The notes: generated from the letters alone by a model not told the origin. A stretch of 64,000 nt of DNA from Archegozetes longisetosus (GCA_018873245.2 JAEMBT020000008.1:12195172-12259171), one strand, 5' to 3'. Positions 1 through 21,926 are shown, counted from the first letter of the stretch. Translations and numbers: made by a program.

Positions 1-219
1 CAATTTTTTAAATCATCACATTTCAGTTTGTGATAGTTTACGAAAATTAATAACTTTTTAAATAAGTTAATTAAACAAATGAGATGTAAAAGTAATAATA
101 AACAAATGAATTAATTGAAGAGAGTGTGAGTAAGGCAATAAAGATAGCTAGTATCGACGGTAGTTATTTTTTACAGGAAACATGAACTATCTTGACAAAC
201 ATGAAGTTTACATTGAATG

Positions 220-335
220 TTAAATTCCATAGGGATTTTGATGTTTTTCAAATTCCATAAAGACTTTCAAGTTTCACAAAATGCATAAGAGCTTGAAGTT
301 TTTCAAACTCCATAAGGATTTTCAAGTTTTTGTTT
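220..335. repeat. Short imperfect tandem repeat
   Basis: Three to four imperfect copies of a roughly 30-35 bp unit containing the core TTCCATAAGGATTTTCAAG can be read across this stretch. The last copy runs into the 3' end of the neighbouring membrane-protein gene and supplies its stop codon. Confidence 0.6.
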
Positions 336-713
336 CAACTTATAGAGTAAATAGAGGAAAGCCAGTGAAAGAGACACTAGAAGCACTGCTAAGAGCCAGA
401 ACCAAACAATTAAAACTTTCGTGAAGATTAAGGAGACCGCAAAATACAGTATAAGTAATCCACAGTGAACTGCAAACAGAATAAAGTGTCTTTTAATAAT
501 GCCAAATATAGCGATAACTACAATAATCGCTTCTACAGCTGAAAATATGCGTATTGGAAGATCTTCTGCGTCTTTAGGCACAGTTGTGAACAAACCAACT
601 AGTTTTTTGCCACCGATTATTACTATGATATCGACGATTAACGATGTCACGTTTGATACTAATAGTATCCATTTAAGTATCTTATACTTCAAACTTTCTT
701 GAACTTCAACCAT
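303..713 (-). CDS. Small four-helix membrane protein, unknown function
   Basis: A single-exon reading frame of 136 residues starting at an ATG. It has four hydrophobic segments at roughly residues 15-33, 56-75, 78-96 and 100-125, a short charged N-terminus and a charged tail (KLKQKLENPYGV). The size and spacing resemble small arthropod tetra-spanning proteins, but the cysteine signature of true tetraspanins is absent, so I assign no family. The final codons and the stop lie in a tandem repeat, which suggests that the tail length is evolutionarily labile. No introns are needed; whether it is expressed cannot be judged from sequence. It could be a recently retained fragment, but the clean helix pattern argues for a real protein. 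Confidence 0.6.
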   Translation of the reverse strand: MVEVQESLKYKILKWILLVSNVTSLIVDIIVIIGGKKLVGLFTTVPKDAEDLPIRIFSAVEAIIVVIAIFGIIKRHFILFAVHCGLLILYFAVSLIFTKVLIVWFWLLAVLLVSLSLAFLYLLYKLKQKLENPYGV

Positions 714-1278
714 GTTATTAATCTTATGCTATCATTTGTCTAATTATTGATTACTGAATTTTAGTACGATTTAATTTTTTTAATGAGTTATCTCTCTTGT
801 AACTTGGCTTGTTGTGCTTGATATGAAAAAGTTGAAGCTTTCCAGTTACGCAATTACTTTCTAAGCTTAGCCCACATTTTAATAGAGTCGCGTTGGTGTG
901 ACTTTCTGTGTATCAGACCTAATATAGACAGAGGGAATTAAGGTTATGTTCTCACTCACAATGGGAACAAATGACTGACAGTTCAAGTTAAACTGCTTTT
1001 AAGCTACTCTCAAATTGCTCAATGTTTCACATCTAGCTATTTATTACTTTTCGAACACTTATTTTCGAACCTTCTCTTTGTTTGTTGATAGCATCCTGTG
1101 GTGGATGCTAATGTAGAAATTATACTTCAATTATTTCTGTTCCAGGAACTTATTTGCTTTTAAATAAATGTATGTGATTTCAGTCCGATATAAAAAGTTT
1201 TGGTACCAAATGAGTGGCTTGAATGAATCTCTTTTTTCATCCTTCCTATTGAAAATCAATCATTTGCATAGAAATTTT
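714..1278. other. Intergenic, no feature seen
   Basis: AT-rich DNA upstream of the membrane-protein gene. I see no coding pattern or recognisable repeat in it. Confidence 0.5.
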
Positions 1279-1786
1279 ATTATTGCTAGGGTGACCATCA
1301 GTCTCATTTTTTAAAGATAAAGGACAGAAATTCCGTCAAACCAAAAACTCGACGGGACAATTAGTTGTTCCGTTTTTCATTTTGAAATTTGTGTTTAGAA
1401 AAATATTTCTTAGAAATCCAAACATTGAATTTATTTTGCAAATGATAAGGGATTAAGAAACTCAGTTTAATGTTTTGAGCACCTGTGGTTTAAAACCAAA
1501 AGTTATTGAATTAATCTTTTCTGCATTGACTTATACCTGATATAAACCAGTATTTATTACTTTTGAATAATTGTTGAAAGGTACTATTTATAACAAAAAA
1601 ATATACCTTTGAAATGAACCATGACTAATAATTTTCAATGTTTTAATATGAAAATGTATTGTTTGACACCTAAATATTTGTAATGACTAATAATAGCGTC
1701 ATTTTTCTTTTTAAAATTGTGAGGGTCCCCTTTGATATTTTTGTCCCGTCATGAGATAAGCCAGAGGTGGTCATTCTAATTATTGC
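1279..1786. mobile_element. hAT-type MITE with 8-bp target duplication
   Basis: The element spans 1287-1778 (492 bp) and is flanked on both sides by the perfect 8-bp direct repeat ATTATTGC (1279-1286 and 1779-1786). Its ends are inverted: TAGGGTGACCA at the left and the reverse complement of TAGAATGACCA at the right. An 8-bp duplication and TAGGGTGACC-like ends are typical of hAT transposons. The interior has no transposase reading frame, so it is non-autonomous. Confidence 0.85.
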
Positions 1787-1791
1787 TCACA

Positions 1792-2942
1792 TCTTTGATA
1801 AGAATAGATTTGGTTCGAATCAAAAGTTCAAATACTGGCCATTTTAAAACAAATGAAAATCTTGCTAAAAGCCTACTTCAAGTGAATATTACAACAAAAT
1901 AAGAATTTGTTTGAAATTTGATAAACTTTGTCAAACAAATTAAACAAAAGGAAACAATTAGTGATTGACATGAAGGTCTTAAAAGATAGTTATCGACATT
2001 CTTTACAAAATGTATACTGAGCTAAGATAAGTGTTCGTAAGTTTAATAATTTAAACAAGCTATAAGAATTTTCATCTCCAAGAATAAACATAAGAAATTG
2101 ATTTGCTATTTGAGAACTCACAAAGAAGAGTAGGGAACTGTAGAATTGTTGGATTTCTGCTTAAAGTGGTTTTTGTAACGATAAGGATCTTCAAAGTGTT
2201 AGAAGTCACACATAAACAAATGCGTCTCATCACTACAATTGAACTACAAATTGAGATTTATTATGAGGAAAGTTTGTGTAGCTGCTGTACATCTTTAAGA
2301 CCGCATAGTATTGATGTGCTCATATACAATATATTATTTTACAAGTAGAACATGAGCATGATATAATTAATTAGAGCAGAAGCTGGTCATCTACAAGCTT
2401 TTCTCATAATACTTTTGCGATTTTATAATATACTCAATTTGCAATTTGATTGTAGTTATGGATCTCATTTGTTTATATATGACTTCTAACACTTTGAAGA
2501 TCCTTATTGTTATAAAAACTATTCTAAGCAAAAATGAATACCTTATAGTTTTTAAGCATATAATCCTTATTTTATAAAAAAAAACAGTTTTGTTAAAATC
2601 AAGACTTCTACAGTTCCCTACTCTTCCTTGTGAGACATAAAATAACAAATCAACTTCCTGTATTTATTCTTGGAAATAACAATTCTTATAACTTGTTTAG
2701 ATTATTAAATCTGTGAACACTTAGCTTAGCTCAGTATACTTTTGTAAAGAATGTCGATAACTATCTTTTAAGACCTTCATGTCAATCACTAATTGTTTCC
2801 TTTTGTTTAATTTGTTTGACAAAGTTATCAAATTTCAAACAAATTCTTATTTTGTTGTAATATTCACTTGAAGTAGGCTTTTAGCAAGATTTTCATTTGT
2901 TTTTAAAATGTTCAGTATTTGAACCAAGTCTATTCTTATCAA
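1792..2942. repeat. 1.15 kb foldback (long inverted repeat) element
   Basis: The left arm, about 1792-2280, is repeated in reverse complement at about 2430-2942. Shared landmarks include the segment around 1860-1990 mirrored at 2770-2890 and the motif AGAGTAGGGAACTGTAG at about 2127 mirrored at about 2608. The right arm has an extra stretch near 2525-2590. Open frames in both arms are mirror images of each other and show no protein signature. A third copy of the CTACAGTTCCCTACTCT motif sits at about 2999, outside the arms. The class is unknown: it could be a foldback transposon or an inverted duplication. Confidence 0.8.
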
Positions 2943-3213
2943 AACATAAGCAATTATGAAATTTTTATGCAGATATGATGAAGTTAAGATCAAGATTCCT
3001 ACAGTTCCCTACTCTCTTTGTCAGAACTCCACTCAGAGCTTGAATGTAAAGGTTTTGATTATAAATATTTAATAATCATGTAATCAAGTAGAATTCTAAG
3101 AATCAACAGGGTCTTAAAGTTGATTTATGAGATTATTCTCGAAGGATAAAAGTTTATAATAACAAAGAAATCAAAACCTAAGCAATAGACTATATCTGAG
3201 CCAAAGTCATATT

Positions 3214-3433
3214 GGGTAGTATGCAATAGTTCTGATTGACTCTAACTTCTGGTTAAAAATCTCCGTTACAAAAACTATAACTTTGCAATACTTAACGTTA
3301 AGTTTAGCCAGAAGTTAAGGTAAAAGTAAACGTTGAATTATCATCTGTTACCTCGACGTTAACTCCCGGTTAGGAAACGTGGACGTTTCGCGGTAACTTC
3401 GAGTTTCATAACCAAGACTATTGCATACCGCCC
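3214..3433. mobile_element. 220 bp MITE with GGG...CCC ends
   Basis: Terminal inverted repeats GGGTAGTATGCAATAGT (left) and the reverse complement of GGGCGGTATGCAATAGT (right) are flanked by the 3-bp direct repeat ATT. A 3-bp duplication with G-rich ends is compatible with PIF/Harbinger-type elements, but no transposase is present, so the class is an inference. Confidence 0.6.
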
Positions 3434-3436
3434 ATT

Positions 3437-3983
3437 AAGTGCGAACTAAAGACAATTTATAAGTTAACTGTTTGGCAAATTACTTGTAAAACTTGATCAC
3501 AAGCTGAATTGTTATTAATTTGAATTTTCAATAATTAATAGTATGTTTTATTCTGTAAAGTGTTCAATAAGACCAAATATAATAAAAATTCAAAAATATT
3601 TAAGTCATTATGAAATGAGCAAAGATTTCATTTGCATTCATGATCAACAACTCCATAAGAAAAACACAATTAAAATAGCATTAACTTTAAATTTGAGACA
3701 ATTATTGTAAAAAATAAAGTAAATCCTAGATGTTTTTTGCTTTTTCGATTGTAAGAAAAATTTTAAGGCAATAGTAATGCAGTCAATGAAATAAAAAGAT
3801 GCGGAGAAAGAAATTTTAAACTTTTGACAAATAAAAACAATCAAAATCTGTTGTCATAATAAAAACGATAGAAATTTAAAGTCTAAAACTGACATCAAAA
3901 TAATTAATAAAATATTTGTTGCAAAAAACATGATTACTACGAATAACTAAGAGTGTTTATTCTGAATAATATGGTTGGACTTT
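3437..3983. other. Intergenic, no feature seen
   Basis: AT-rich DNA immediately downstream of the SMAD4 stop codon. It probably holds that gene's 3' UTR; I see nothing else. Confidence 0.4.
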
Positions 3984-6974
<2,991 letters not shown>

Positions 6975-8427
6975 TTATGCGATTGGATCTCTTGTCTTCA
7001 TGGGTAGAGTAGAACTGTTATCGACACCAATATCCGGTTTGTCCACAGTCGTGACGGGTCTATAAATTGGCGAACTTTTAGGTTTAGTTTGAGTCCTACT
7101 TTTAGACTTATTCCGACCCCAACTGCCAATGAATTCGAAGCTATTACTTAAAGAGTTTTTATCCCGTCTGATTAAAAACCAGTAAATTAGTGATAATATA
7201 ACAATAATTAGAATTATGACGCCAACCACTATTAACGAAATAGCAACGAAACCTAGACTCGATGATTTGTTCGGTTCCCAACTCTGGTTTATGTCTTGAA
7301 ATGAAGCAATTATTGACTCCAATCCCTGGAATACAATATTATATTTAGCCAATAATTATCTAAAGTGTTTCTCTAGAAAGGCAAACCTAACAAAAGTGAT
7401 GAAATTTCAATACCTGAAAAAGTTATTCAATGTTTTAAAAAGTTCTAAAAGATTTTGAAGTAGTAGGAAAAAACTATTTTTAGTTGAGTAAGAAAATCTA
7501 TCTATTATTCAGTAGCAGATTTAGTAATAGATTGACTAACCTGATAGAAATAACCGCCCGTGAAGTGAGATTTTGTTTCTTTCAAAATTCTTTGCTCTTC
7601 TTCTTCAGTGATAACATGTCTAGCTCTCGATCCCATTGATATATAGACCTAAATGATTGCATATATGAAACTAATTGTAGACTTAATGACCTAACTATGA
7701 TTGCTTTAACAAAACCTTGTCATCAAAAACCGACACAAATATAAGTACATCGTTACTGCACTCATGGCCATAATGCCATCTGCGTCGAGTTCTTTCAGCA
7801 AACATTTCAACAGTTCTGTCTACAGATATACTATAAGAAAGAAAGTTTTAGAATTCAGTCGATTATAACTTTTATTTTAAATTTTTGATTACTTTCCGTA
7901 AATTTTAATGTGTTTAATGAGTGCGACTTTAATATTGAATCCAGGTTTGTATGGAGGACAGCCCTCACAGATACATTTAGTACTATTGTTGGTTTCATCA
8001 ATCAATAAGTCAAGTTTTTTAGCTATCAAGTCAAAAATTAATAATTTCAAACTAACAGTTTAAAAATCTTCAAAAGTTATTTTCAAAAGCGTTTTCATTA
8101 GCTTTCTGTTCTTCCGGTATGTATGAAAGAGATTTTTCAGCAAAAGCGACTAACTCTTTATTTGTAAATAAGATGAAAAGGTTTACGATTGCTTTGTAAA
8201 ATGTTGATACCTTCAGACTTAGAGAGAATTTGATCGGGATCACAAACAGATGAAGGAGGATTACGGTTGGTACCAGTACAGAATTTAGCTTCTCTTTCTG
8301 ATGTTATGTTAGGGTATGCATTTGCGTCCCAATAATATACTTCTTCATCACAACTAACCATACAATTATATGTTACAATTACGCTGACTATGAAATACAG
8401 ATACATATCAGTTATTAGGTGAAACAT
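6975..8427 (-). CDS. MOLO1-like (TPM-domain) single-pass membrane protein
   Basis: Best exon chain: 8427-8187, 8022-7893, 7830-7716, 7648-7541, 7325-6975, all phase-consistent, giving 314 residues. A signal peptide (residues 1 to about 25) precedes an extracellular region with the family signature SSVCDPDQILSKSE, a paired-cysteine stretch (CICEGCPPYKPG), RRRWHYGHECSNDVLIFVSV and the strand DDKVYISMGSRA. A single membrane helix lies at about 222-248, followed by a basic, Ser/Thr-rich tail of about 65 residues. This layout matches the family of Caenorhabditis MOLO-1, an auxiliary subunit of levamisole-type acetylcholine receptors; related proteins occur in arthropods. Receptor association here is an inference. 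The second junction is the least certain: an alternative small exon at 8155 downward opens in frame but lacks a good GT donor. Confidence 0.75.
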
Positions 8428-10102
<1,675 letters not shown>

Positions 10103-10731
10103 TTAAAAGTTCAAATTATTTGTATAAGATTAATTATCTACAAGTATTTATAATGTTTTTAACTCTCATTTAATATTAAATGGATTGAAACTTATGTCAA
10201 GAAATTATTTGAGACCAAGGGTTCAGTAAAGACTGGCATAAATTTACAAACAATATAGAGATCTTTGATGACCTCTAAAAGAAGTTTTTTCCTCGTTTCG
10301 AACTTTCAACGCTTAGTAAAAGTAAAAGTAAAACTTTCGACTAACTTCTTGCCTCAAATGCTAAATTTCAAGCATGGAAACTTTTACATTCAGTTATTGC
10401 TGTGGTTAATTTCATTATCAAACCTGATAATCATTTTGTTTTTATTGATAGTCTGCTTACATATATAAAACTCTATTACAACAAAATTTTAAAATAGGAA
10501 TTATAGTGACCTTCGTTTTGAGTAAAAAACCTATTTCTGCGACGATATAAACTACTATTATTGTTGAATTGAAGTAGGATTTTGATAGTGTGTAATCATA
10601 ATTACTATACGCTTTGAAATATGCAAAAACCCATAATTATAGTCTCTATAAAAGTATGAAGCAACTAGTAATTCATTTTCTTGAAAAATTTTCCTCTTAT
10701 TTAGAGTTATAAATAGATATTTATTTATTTA
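10103..10731. other. Intergenic between convergent genes
   Basis: Separates the 3' ends of the KIBRA-like gene and the esterase. No continuation of KIBRA (C2 domain or further coiled coil) could be found in any frame, and no repeat was recognised. Confidence 0.5.
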
Positions 10732-12774
10732 TTATCTGCTCAAATAATCAATTAATGCTTCGTATAATTTACAAGTTTCTTCATGGTAACGATTACCAAC
10801 ATATACATTATGAGCATTTAATTCCATATACGGTTTAGTTGTATAGTCATAAGCGGGCCATTCGTGCTGATACTCCTCAGATGAAACTGACCTTAAGTTT
10901 AGAAAAAATTTAAAAATTGACCATAAGTTCAATCGAGTTATCAGATTGGGTTTGTAAAATGCGATATTTTCCTCTCAATGAACTGAAACTTAACTTTTGG
11001 AAGTAAGCCAAAACTTAAAAGAGTTAGAGGTTAAAGAGTTATCAAAAGGAAATATTAAAGGAAACTGAAGGCGAAAATTGCAAGTCTATAAGTCATACCC
11101 TGTTCTGGCAAAATGAGTCCAAGTCTTAATGATTCTTTTACTTAAATTAATATCGTGGCCGTCGAACATGTTGGGATACCTGAGAGGAACCCCAAAGACA
11201 AAGTTGAGCTCATCGTGGTGTGTGACTCCCATCCATTCTCCCCAAACTGTGTTATGAGCTCTTTGTGTAAATACATACATGTAAACAGTCTTATTCAAAT
11301 TAGAAAATTTGTCTGCAAATTCTACTGTGGGACAAATAAACATAATATCACCAAAAACTGAGCCAATTTTTCGGGCCCAGTTTTGTGGCGAATCGGTTTC
11401 ATTGCCGCGAAGTAATACCGAGGCCATAGACCTAGCCTGAGTTTCAGGAAAGCCCCCGTCGACTGCCATTCGCGTTAAGACATCTTTCGCTTCTTCTAAT
11501 GTCTTAATAGCCGGCACTGAATTTCTGGTGTAGTTTTTAGGATATGCTAAGTGAAGGATTAAGCTTCCCTCGTCTTTGTTGAATCCAATCAAAATTTCCT
11601 TTTGCTCGGAAGTCTGATTAGTATTGTCTTCAGTCGGAAAGTATTCGACATATTCAGAAGGTATGGTTGGCAGAAATGGAACGGGATTGTTCTTAACCAT
11701 CTCTTGTTGAGCATCATTTATCTTCTTCAAAGACATATTGTCTATACATCTGACTATCATTTCTGGTGCATCAAAAATGTTAGTTCCTTCAGGAAGACAG
11801 CCGATTTTTTTAACAAAAGCTTCAGCTACTGCTTGACCTCTAGAATAGACTTGATTCACTAACATAGAACTTCCACTTTGAATGATAACTCTTTTGAATA
11901 GATTATTAGTAATAGGTGAGAGCATGTGAAGACCAATAGATATACCACCAGCTGATTGGCCCATAAGTGTGACCAAATCGGGATCACCTCCAAAATTTTC
12001 AATATTCTCGTGAACCCACCTGATAGCCATCGCCTGATCCCATAGACCCATATTTCCAGGAATACTATCTGTTTCCAAGTCTAAAAATCCAAATATTCCT
12101 AATCTATATTGAATTGAAACGACAACTGCATTTCCATAGGCAGCTAAAACACTACCATCATATTCATCCACTCCAACTGATCCTATTGTGAACATTCCTC
12201 CATGAATCCAAACAAGAACTGGAAGTAAGCCGTCATTTTTAGCTGGACTCCAGATATTCAGGTATAAACAGTTTTCACTCATATCATAGTTTAGAATCTT
12301 TACTGGAAATAGTCTTTGAGTATATTCTGATTGCATGCACGCCGGTGGAAGTTTAGTTGCGTTTAGTGTATTCTTCCATGGCTTCACGGCAACTGTTTTA
12401 CGGAATCTTAACTTTCCTGACGGCGCCTCTCCGTAGGGGATTCCTAAAAATGTGTTCACTTCTACTCCTATTTGTGTGAATCTTTTGCCACGAATCTTGC
12501 CCAATTTTGTTGTCACAACTATTGAATTCTTATCGTCCAATTTTTTCAAATCATTGTCTGATTTGGATGAACTTACTTGAGGCAGTTTTTTATCACTTGA
12601 ATTATTATTTCTCACATCATTTGTTTTCTTATGATTGATTTTAAATTTATCTAAAAATGATGGCTCAATGATGAGGAGAATACCTGCTATTATAGAGATT
12701 AAGACTAATCCAAATACAAAATATCGAAAATATAAACATTTGCGGTTTTGATTTTTCAAATTGAATGTTGTCAT
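10732..12774 (-). CDS. Type-B carboxylesterase / cholinesterase-like, membrane-anchored
   Basis: Two exons (12774-11099 and 10891-10732) give 611 residues. A hydrophobic segment (FRYFVFGLVLISIIAGILLI) near residue 15-35 makes this a predicted type-II anchored or secreted enzyme. The alpha/beta-hydrolase core shows LGIPYGEAPSGKLRF, the oxyanion loop WIHGGMF, the nucleophile elbow GQSAGG (the usual form is GESAGG), an acid residue in GFNKDEGSLIL and the catalytic histidine in THHDELNFVFG. The final exon has the C-terminal cysteine that closes the last disulphide in cholinesterases (HEETCKLYEAL). The choline-binding tryptophan of true acetylcholinesterases is not visible after the first disulphide cysteine, so I call it a cholinesterase-like carboxylesterase. 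An upstream in-frame GTG exists, but the ATG placed just before the anchor is the better start. Confidence 0.9.
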
Positions 12775-14067
12775 TGTGAACGAGTTAATCCCGCTGCTAG
12801 TTAATACACTAATCACTTGAAAACACTTGTTTTTATGAATCACTGACTATTAAAGAGAAGTAGAATCCTTTAGTAAAAACAGTTTCGAAAGTTTTTTTCG
12901 TAGATAGCTTTCTTCACAAATGAATCACTTAAAACTATAGAAAATCTTAATTAAGCTTTATATTTAACGTTATATATTCAAGGCTGACTACTATTCTTCA
13001 GCTTTAAGCCTTTTAACTATAAGTCTACGAAAACTGGGAAAACTGGGAAAATTGCCACAAAATAAGCAAAGATAAACTGAACTTTCAATTTCTAATCGTG
13101 AAATAGTGTTCTTGGTTAATGTTCATAAACAACTGATGGATATCTGAACTTTTCAAACTTGAAATCGAGCTTTGATTAAAAAGAAAAACTTATGAGCATC
13201 TACATATAGGATTGTTGAAAGATATTTCACTTTCAAAAGCTAGTAAACATCTGATTCGCAAACACTTCTTCACCTTAAACTTGTTTGACATGAATGTTTG
13301 ATAGCATTTTTGTTTGAAGCGGGAAAGTGTGTCAGAAATCAAGGAAAAACTTTCACCATAATAAACGGGTTTATTTGATAGCATTAAATATATATAAATA
13401 TTTAGTGTTTTGACATAATTTATTCCTATGCAATAATAGTACATATCATTATAAGAAAAATATGATGTAGAGGCTCAAAAAATAGACACTAACAATAAAA
13501 TTGTTACGCGATCAAATCTGGTTTTAATTTCCTTATTATAAGTTTTCTATTGTATCCGATTTCAGTTTTTTGCTGCTTTTAATGTAATAAAACATGTTTC
13601 GTTAAGTAAACTCCAATTATTTCTAAGATATGCACTAAATATTGACGTCAGAAACAATTACTGTTATAGTAATAGCTCGGTGTAGTAATGAGCCTGTTTA
13701 TATCTAATGGGAATTGTCGGTAATCTATGTGTAGGTACTACTGCAGTCGTGGTTTAAGCTTTTTAGGAATAATAGTCAGTTATCCTCGTTTTTGTACTCA
13801 TAAGCTATTTCTAACAGATAATTGACAGCTTATGCAAAGAAACTATTGATCTATAGCTGAATTACAATTAGGCATTCATTAAAACAAGCTTTTCAAAGAA
13901 AATAGACTAAATCTCAGCAGAAATAATCGCCATTCCGAAAATTAGCTTCAAATTACTTGTAAGCTAGTTATCAATTGAAGTGCTTAAGCTATTTGACTGT
14001 CAATAGATAGTGATTAATGTTTTTTCGAGCCATAAAATTAAATTTGATTCACTAAAACGGAAAAGAA
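12775..14067. other. Intergenic, no gene seen
   Basis: About 1.3 kb of AT-rich DNA between the esterase 5' end and the FER kinase 3' end. A short open frame on the minus strand (13190-13444) has no domain signature. No repeat structure was noticed. Confidence 0.45.
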
Positions 14068-19038
<4,971 letters not shown>

Positions 19039-20533
19039 TTTCGAAACTTGGTATATATTTTCAACCACTTCACGATAACTAAATAGTCGACTCTTTTCTA
19101 TACATTCTAAACTCACACAAATAAACTTTCATTAATTTAATGAATGTGTTTGGTTAGACTATTTTTGCTGCTGTGCGCAACTATCATAATGTAATCGCTT
19201 TAAAGAATTGAAATGTTCACCTTTCCATTGAGTATACATTACGATAAAACTAAAAAGCTATATTTACACTTTAAAAGCTGTGTTTTGCAAATCTATCTTT
19301 AGATTCTATATTTAAGAGGCAGCTGTTAGTGATAAGACTGTACAAAAAAACTGTGCAAACTTGTATATACATTAAGGTCCTAATCGTCAGACAAGACATA
19401 TTTTGACTATTTTCAAGTCTATTTGTCTCGCTTGAAGGCAAAAATTTATCATTTAATAAGAGAGAAAGCTACTGAAAAACCAACGATTTGCTAAATTTCT
19501 ATTTAATCTAATCGAGTTTTCAACCTCTCTCCACAAACTTGTGTCAATGCAGCTGTAGCAAGCGGAGGCTAAGAGACCATAGCTCCTCAGAGGATTTTAA
19601 AAATTCAAGCGCAAGTCTGTACTAAAGAAAATTTCACAAAAACCCTAGAAACTGCATTTATTTGATACATCAATCGATTGTTTATTGTTAAGCATTAATA
19701 AAAGGTTTGATAACAAATTAACAGATATAATAATAATAATAGTGTGTGTTTGCCTCAACAAATCAGAGCATTTAATTTCAGATTTTAGCCTAACCAGACC
19801 AAAATTGTGGCCATAACACTGTGTATCAACTTGTCTAAATGTTGTATATCTTCTCAAGATACTAGTTAGTCTCACTCTTGTTGAACAGCAAAAATCTTGA
19901 AGTCAACTTTTCGTTTAATAGAGTTAATGATAAAATACTTCTATATATTAAAAACTAAAGCATGTGATAATAGATTGTGAGGAAGTTTTTATTTGTACAA
20001 AAGCTCGAACTTTAGTCTATTTTAGGTTCAAGACTGGTATATTGGTCTTTGATCAGATTAAAGCTCAAATATTCAGTTTTAAAAGTATATGAAATAGGCA
20101 GCCAATATTTAAACAAGTTAATTGAATAGCTGTCAAATTCAAGGTTCGATTGAGACAAATTTTGTAAAGTTAAAAGTAAATTTATTCCCTATCATTTGGC
20201 TGATTAATTTCTGCTTACTATAATTTGATTTTAGCTAGTGGATTGCATTTTTTCTATTTTATCACATAAATAGGCATCATATTTGACTCATTTGATTGAA
20301 ACATATTTCAAAACTAAATACTTAGTGAACCAAAGTTGGGCCTTCACTCCAATCATTTCATCATAATAGTTCATTTATAATGATTAGCATTGATTTTTTC
20401 GTTTGATTTACAAGGCTCTTGACGTCATTATAAAGCTATCAAAAAAGAGAAAATTATCGAAGAGATAGCTTTGTTAGTTTACTATAAGAGTATTTGCACT
20501 TAAGCCTAAGGCCTGTTGTAAGTTTTAAAACTA
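19039..20533. other. Divergent intergenic region
   Basis: Contains the 5' flank of the FER gene (-) and of the choline kinase gene (+). There may be a non-coding first FER exon here, but no position can be supported. No repeat was recognised. Confidence 0.4.
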
Positions 20534-21926
20534 ATGGCAGATCTTACAGACAACGTTAGCGAAGAAGAACGCATAAAAATTCATAAATTATGCCAACAAT
20601 ATTTGTCTGGTATTTGGAGTGAATCAGATGAGAAAAGCTTAACTATTAGACGTTTTGCGTAAGTTTTCAAATGTTTATTAAACACAATTTCTAATAGATA
20701 AGTGTTTTTTTAACATTTTTGATTTTGTTTTCCTTTGTAGTCAAGGCTTTGTTAATAAAATATTTTACTGTAAGTTGAACGATCATATTAACCGAAGTGA
20801 TGTGGAAGAATGCGAGCCAGTTGTAGTGAAGTTTGCTTTGCCTGAGGATTTTTATCTATATAATCCGTTAATTACAATAATCAATAGTTTGATTTTGTCA
20901 GAAAAAGGACTCGCACCAAAAGCCTTAGGAGTATTTCCGGGAGGAATCATTAATCAATACATCAAAGTAATTATCATTTACAAGTAGTTACCATTTTGTT
21001 GTAGATTGTTGTACTTTCATTTCACTTATCTCCTTATTGTTGCTTTTCGTTTTGTTATTTACCTTCACCTAATCTAATTTACTGTATATTTAAGTTTAAT
21101 TCAAGTTAGTTTGAGGTAAAAGTTATAACAAGATGTAGCAATGCTGAAGATTAGTCTTTATTTAAATTAGTAGCAGTTTGATTGGAATAACAAATTAACC
21201 AATATTGATTATACTTTTAAGGGTCGTTCATATAATTATTCCGATGACTACAATGCTTCAACTGTTCAGCTGTTAGCGCGTAAATTAGCAAAATTTCACT
21301 CATTAAAGTTACCTGTACCTAAAGATAACTCAAAAAAGTGGCTGAAAATATTATTCGAGTCACTTCTTGAAGAACCTATGTTTGAATCCATCAAGAACGG
21401 AAAATTAGGAGATACTATCAAAAATAGCAATTACGAGGCTCTTAAGAGAATAGACCTTATTGAACAATTTTTGTGGATGAGAAGTGCTATTTTGGCCACA
21501 AAACCAGTTCTAGTTTACTCTCACTGTGATTTCAACCGTGGAAATATTTTAGTACAAGAAAACGACCAAAAGTTAGATATGGTTTTCATCGATTTCGATT
21601 ACTCATCCTATAATTTTCGTGGTATTGATATTGGAAGATATTTCTCAAGTTGGAGACACAAAGACTCGCATTTCGGGTTCGGAGATTTTCCAACTGATGA
21701 AGAGATGAGTACTTTTATAGATACCTATATTGATGAGTCCGTCAAAATAAATGGAAATTCGTATTCGAATTCTGAACTTAATTCCAGAGAGTACTTGATA
21801 AGAGAGGCGAAACTATTCACTTTAGTCAGTTATCTAATAGATGTGTTGTTCTGCTTATGGACTTCAGATATGGATGAGTCAAAATCTGATGAATTTTTGG
21901 TAAATCAAATTTTCAATACTATCTAA
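20534..21926 (+). CDS. Choline/ethanolamine kinase
   Basis: Exons 20534-20658, 20741-20966 and 21222-21926 join in phase to 351 residues. The enzyme phosphorylates choline or ethanolamine with ATP, the first step of the Kennedy pathway for membrane phospholipids. Family features are: the lobe-1 block QGFVNKIFYCKL; the hinge VFPGGIINQYIKGR; Brenner's phosphotransferase motif as YSHCDFNRGNILV (catalytic Asp and Asn kept, but Cys where Asn is usual after His); and the choline-kinase motif VFIDFDYSSYNFRGIDIGRY. The C-terminal helices (EAKLFTLVSYLIDVLFCLW) match the family. Length is normal for this family. Choice between choline and ethanolamine cannot be made from sequence by eye. The start ATG follows in-frame stops and gives the expected N-terminal length. 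Confidence 0.93.

Noticed and set aside
2103-2648. Two open frames with similar peptides on opposite strands
   Set aside because: They are mirror images produced by the foldback repeat, not genes.
8062-8155. Extra exon of the MOLO1-like gene
   Set aside because: Opens in frame after a plausible acceptor but has no GT donor; skipping it gives a phase-perfect join.
13190-13444. Open frame on the minus strand
   Set aside because: No start context, domain or composition support; lies in an AT-rich gap.
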